Source of the DNA: an uncultured Ideonella sp.
GTDB taxonomy: Bacteria; Pseudomonadota; Gammaproteobacteria; Burkholderiales; Burkholderiaceae
Assembly: GCA_946479475.1 (NCBI GenBank)
Contig: CAMLGG010000282.1
Location: 1 to 6,687 of the forward strand
Direction of reading: 5' to 3'
Length of the DNA stretch: 6,687 bases
Both the position numbers and the translations under genes were made by a program. This document shows positions 4,010 through 6,687 of the stretch, one piece after another. Below the pieces are notes generated by a model, which saw only the letters and a list, made by a program, of their open reading frames with translations, was not told where the DNA came from and ran no database searches. Within the stretch, counting starts at the first letter, position 1, and the number at the start of each line of letters is the position of its first letter.

Positions 4010-6687
4010 ATGCAGACCAAAGCCCTCCTCCACCGCCTCCCGCACCGCCAGCTCCTGGCGGCCATCCTGTCCGCCCTGCTGGTTTCCTGCGGGGGTGGTG
4101 GTGGAGGAGCGGCCGGCACGGATGCCGGCACGCCGCCTGCAGCCGACGGTGGTTCCGGGGATTCCGGCGGGGCCGGCTCGGGTGGTAGCACCGACACTGG
4201 CGGTGGCACCGACACGGGCGGTGGCACCGATACGGGCGGTGGCACCGATACGGGCGGCACCGGCGGCTCCGGCGGAACGACCCCGCCGCCGTCCGGCGAA
4301 GAATCACAGGCCGACGGCCTTGCCCAGAACTGGTCGGACCCGAAGACCTGGGGGGGCACGCTCCCGCCGGCAGGTTCCGCGGTCGTCATTCCCGCCGGCA
4401 AGACCGTGGTGCTCGACACCATGACGAAGGATCTCGGTGACGTGCGTGTCGAAGGCACGCTGAAGTTCAGTGACACGCAGGACGTTGCTCTTTCGGCGAC
4501 CTCGCTCACCGTCACCGGCACCATCCAGGCCGGCTCGGTCGCCGCGCCGTTCACGCACCGGGGCACCATCACCCTCACCGGCCAGCCGGCCGGCACCAAC
4601 GACGGTGTCTCCCGCGGCCTGCGGGTGATCGGCGGCAAGCTGCTGCTCTACGCGGCCACGCCCCGGCCGGTCTGGACCAAGCTGAACCAGAACGCCGATG
4701 CGGGCGCCAAGCAGCTGACCCTGAAGGAATCCACCAACTGGAAGGCCGGCGACCAGATCGTCGTGGCGCCGACCGACCACTACGGGCTTTCCGAATCGCA
4801 GAGCCTCACGCTCGCCTCGGCCAGCGGCTCGACCGTGACCGCCACGGCCGGCCTGGGCAAGTCGCGCTGGGGCCGCCTGCAGTACCCCACCAGCACCGGC
4901 CTCTCGCTGACCCAGGACACCGGCTACAAGCCGCAGGCCACGCCGGCGCCGACGGTGCTGGACGAGCGCGCAGCCGTCGGCAACCTGAGCCGCCGCATCG
5001 TCATCGAGGGCGCCGACGACAGCGCCTGGCGCACCAAGGGCTTCGGCGCCCACGTCATGGTCATGGGCCTGAAATCCCAGGTCCAGATCGACGGGGTCGA
5101 GTTCCGACGCGTCGGCCAGGCGGGCGCCCTCGCCCGCTACCCCTTCCACTGGCACATGCTCAGCTACAACGTGGACACCGGAGCCTATCTCGGCGACGCC
5201 ACGGGGCACTTCCTGCGCAACAGCGCCATCTGGAGTTCGGCGAACCGCTGCGTGGTGATCCACGCCACCAACGGCGTGACGGTGCAGAACAACATCTGCT
5301 ACGACATCAAGGGCCACGCCTTCTTCCTGGAGGACGCGGTCGAGCGGCGCAACGTGCTCGACGGGAACCTGGCGCTCAAGACCCGCTCCCCGGCGCCGGA
5401 GAATCTCCTGAAGATCCACGAAGGGCCGGACGTCTTCCAGGGCGGCCCCTCGGGCTTCTGGATCACCAACCCCGACAACACCGTCACCAACAACCTGGCC
5501 GGCGACTCGCAGGGCAACGGCATCTGGCTGTCCTTCCCGCTCAAGCCCCTGGGCCTGTCGCGCAAGGTCAACCTGTGGCCGCGCTACACGCCGCTCAAGC
5601 AGGTCGAGAACAACACGGTCCACACCTCGCGCGGCCCCGGCATCATGCTGGAGTGGGTGCCGGTGGACGACGACGTCGAGCATCCGGAGCAGACGCTGGG
5701 CTCCATTGCATCGCAGCGCTACGTGCCCATGAGGGACGGCAAGGCCTGCCTGGACGGCAACGGGCAGCCGTACGACTACTGCCCTGACGGCATGCTGCGC
5801 CTGACCCTCAAGCGCATCACCTCGTTCAAGAACAACGACGGCGCGTACCGCAACCGCGTCACCAATCCGGATTACCTGGAATGGGCGGTGGCGGACAACG
5901 TGGGCCTGGCCTTCGGCGGAGCGGCCCTGGACGGCACCATCCAACGCGGCCTGATGATCGGCACCAGCCTGAACCACAACGCCAACAAGTACCCCGCGGG
6001 CGCTTCCCTGCCGGCCGGCATCGCGACCTACCACTCGCTCGTGGGCCTGCTGAACAACACCTTCATCAGCTTCCCCTTCGTCGACGGCGCTACCAGCGGT
6101 GCGTTCAGCGCGGAGGACTACTACACCTCGGCGGTCGAGCGCGGCAAGGCCCGCAACAGCAACAACCGCCTGATCGCCAGTGCCGCGGGCTACCGCAACC
6201 TGCAGCCCGGCCTTCGCCAACACCACCTGCCGGCGGAGAACTGGGCCTTGGCCAGCGCGCTGTGGGATACCGAAGGCTTCTGGGGTCCCAAGGGCTGGTA
6301 CACCGTGCCGAACACGCCGTTCCTCACGATCGGTGCCAACTGTATCGACGCGCAACCTGCGGGTCGGAACGGTAAAACTTGCGAGGGCGAGTTTTACGGC
6401 ATCGAATCCATCCAGACGGACTTCGACTCCTCGCGATTCGAGTTCTCGGCGGCCATCAACGCGTCGCGCCAGGACAGCAACGGCAATGAAATCGCTTCTT
6501 GGCGGGTGGAAAACGGGTACAGCCACTATGTCAACAACGATGTGAATCGCCGGTATGCGTGTGATCAGGACATCACCCCCCCTCCGGGCAACTTCTGTTC
6601 CTGGGAGCTTGGATGGATGCGCCACTTCGCCGTCCGCCCCGACGGCCGCTATGTGATGAGCTTCCCCGGCTGGCCGGCGGCCAAGTG
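4010..6687 (+). CDS. G8-domain, CEMIP/TMEM2-like beta-helix lipoprotein (3' end outside window)
   Basis: The frame is open for 892 codons and runs off the window. Residues 1-27 form a lipoprotein signal peptide: basic/His N-region, LLAAILSALL core and lipobox LVSC with Cys27. The next residues are glycines, with no Asp at +2, which fits outer-membrane sorting. Residues 28-97 are a flexible Gly/Thr/Asp/Ser linker. A G8 domain spans about 108-215, starting NWSDPKTWGG, with PAGSAVVIPAG and GLRVIGGKL. From about 328 (RRIVIEG) comes a right-handed beta-helix core with YPFHWHM (His380, His382), GHAFFLED (His436, Glu441), GFWITNPDNTVTNN and GNGIWL. This order matches animal CEMIP and TMEM2, implicated in hyaluronan depolymerisation, and PKHD1L1. 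A surface polysaccharide-binding or cleaving role is inferred; activity is unproven. The ATG at 4010 is the only ATG giving a signal peptide, though no Shine-Dalgarno is seen. An in-frame TGA at 3947 limits any upstream start. Confidence 0.88.
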   Translation, partial: MQTKALLHRLPHRQLLAAILSALLVSCGGGGGGAAGTDAGTPPAADGGSGDSGGAGSGGSTDTGGGTDTGGGTDTGGGTDTGGTGGSGGTTPPPSGEESQADGLAQNWSDPKTWGGTLPPAGSAVVIPAGKTVVLDTMTKDLGDVRVEGTLKFSDTQDVALSATSLTVTGTIQAGSVAAPFTHRGTITLTGQPAGTNDGVSRGLRVIGGKLLLYAATPRPVWTKLNQNADAGAKQLTLKESTNWKAGDQIVVAPTDHYGLSESQSLTLASASGSTVTATAGLGKSRWGRLQYPTSTGLSLTQDTGYKPQATPAPTVLDERAAVGNLSRRIVIEGADDSAWRTKGFGAHVMVMGLKSQVQIDGVEFRRVGQAGALARYPFHWHMLSYNVDTGAYLGDATGHFLRNSAIWSSANRCVVIHATNGVTVQNNICYDIKGHAFFLEDAVERRNVLDGNLALKTRSPAPENLLKIHEGPDVFQGGPSGFWITNPDNTVTNNLAGDSQGNGIWLSFPLKPLGLSRKVNLWPRYTPLKQVENNTVHTSRGPGIMLEWVPVDDDVEHPEQTLGSIASQRYVPMRDGKACLDGNGQPYDYCPDGMLRLTLKRITSFKNNDGAYRNRVTNPDYLEWAVADNVGLAFGGAALDGTIQRGLMIGTSLNHNANKYPAGASLPAGIATYHSLVGLLNNTFISFPFVDGATSGAFSAEDYYTSAVERGKARNSNNRLIASAAGYRNLQPGLRQHHLPAENWALASALWDTEGFWGPKGWYTVPNTPFLTIGANCIDAQPAGRNGKTCEGEFYGIESIQTDFDSSRFEFSAAINASRQDSNGNEIASWRVENGYSHYVNNDVNRRYACDQDITPPPGNFCSWELGWMRHFAVRPDGRYVMSFPGWPAAK
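4190..4258 (+). repeat. 18-bp in-frame tandem repeat coding TDTGGG
   Basis: Three full copies and one 15-base copy of an 18-base unit (ACCGAYACKGGCGGTGGC, K = G or T, Y = C or T) encode residues 61-83 as repeats of Thr-Asp-Thr-Gly-Gly-Gly. Copies differ only at synonymous positions (GAC/GAT, ACT/ACG). The repeat sits in the linker between lipid anchor and G8 domain, where copy number can change without breaking a fold. Replication slippage is the likely origin. Confidence 0.9.
6372..6397 (+). repeat. Inverted repeat / strong stem-loop inside the lipoprotein gene
   Basis: The arms GTAAAACTTGC (6372-6382) and GCGAGTTTTAC (6387-6397) pair over 11 positions, with one T-G wobble, around a GAGG loop. 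Eight outer pairs are perfect. The element is in frame and encodes part of NGKTCEGEFYG around Cys791. No T tract follows, so it does not look like a Rho-independent terminator. Its role, if any, is unknown. Confidence 0.6.

Noticed and set aside
2894..4638. Two long minus-strand frames (2894-3853 and 3697-4638) across the transporter and the lipoprotein start
   Set aside because: They are rich in Arg/His/Gln/Pro from reverse-reading GC-rich codons. The Pro/Val repeats of the second are simply the complement of the Gly/Thr linker repeat.
4304..6625. A 773-codon reading frame on the minus strand opposite the lipoprotein gene
   Set aside because: Its translation is Val/Ala/Gly/Arg/Asp-rich with no recognisable domain. 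It is the shadow expected when the true frame on the + strand is dominated by G/C-ending codons. The + strand frame carries clear signal peptide, G8 and beta-helix motifs.

Overview
The window is GC-rich with strong G/C preference at third codon positions. Its protein families (a PuuC-like aldehyde dehydrogenase, a type III glutamine synthetase, a DMT permease, and a lipoprotein with a poly-Gly stretch right after the lipid cysteine) fit a betaproteobacterium, most likely Burkholderiales. This is inferred from composition and gene style, not from a marker gene.

Layout, all genes on the + strand. Positions 1-150 are homopolymer-rich G/C sequence with no gene; they look like a poor-quality contig end. 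At 161-1648 lies an aldehyde dehydrogenase very like E. coli PuuC. Its TGA overlaps by one base the ATG of a 443-residue GlnT-type (type III) glutamine synthetase family ligase (1648-2979). After 13 bases comes a ten-helix EamA/DMT permease with a probable GTG start (2993-3925). These three genes look like one operon for uptake or export, gamma-glutamylation and aldehyde oxidation of an amine. The amine is not identifiable here, and the amine oxidase and gamma-glutamyl hydrolase expected for a complete pathway are not in the window.

After an 84-base gap, a fourth gene opens at 4010 and runs off the right edge without a stop (at least 892 codons). It encodes a predicted outer-membrane lipoprotein: signal peptide with lipobox, a Gly/Thr/Asp linker with a TDTGGG tandem repeat, a G8 domain, and a parallel beta-helix core resembling the animal CEMIP/TMEM2 (hyaluronan-depolymerising) and PKHD1L1 proteins. 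It is the most interesting item. Its cysteines fall in four close pairs, it departs from the usual G8 ending, and a strong hairpin lies inside a late, AT-richer part of the coding sequence. Nothing in the sequence ties it functionally to the amine operon.

Several long reading frames on the opposite strand (up to 773 codons) are shadows of these genes. I see no RNA genes, insertion sequences, CRISPR arrays or convincing terminators.
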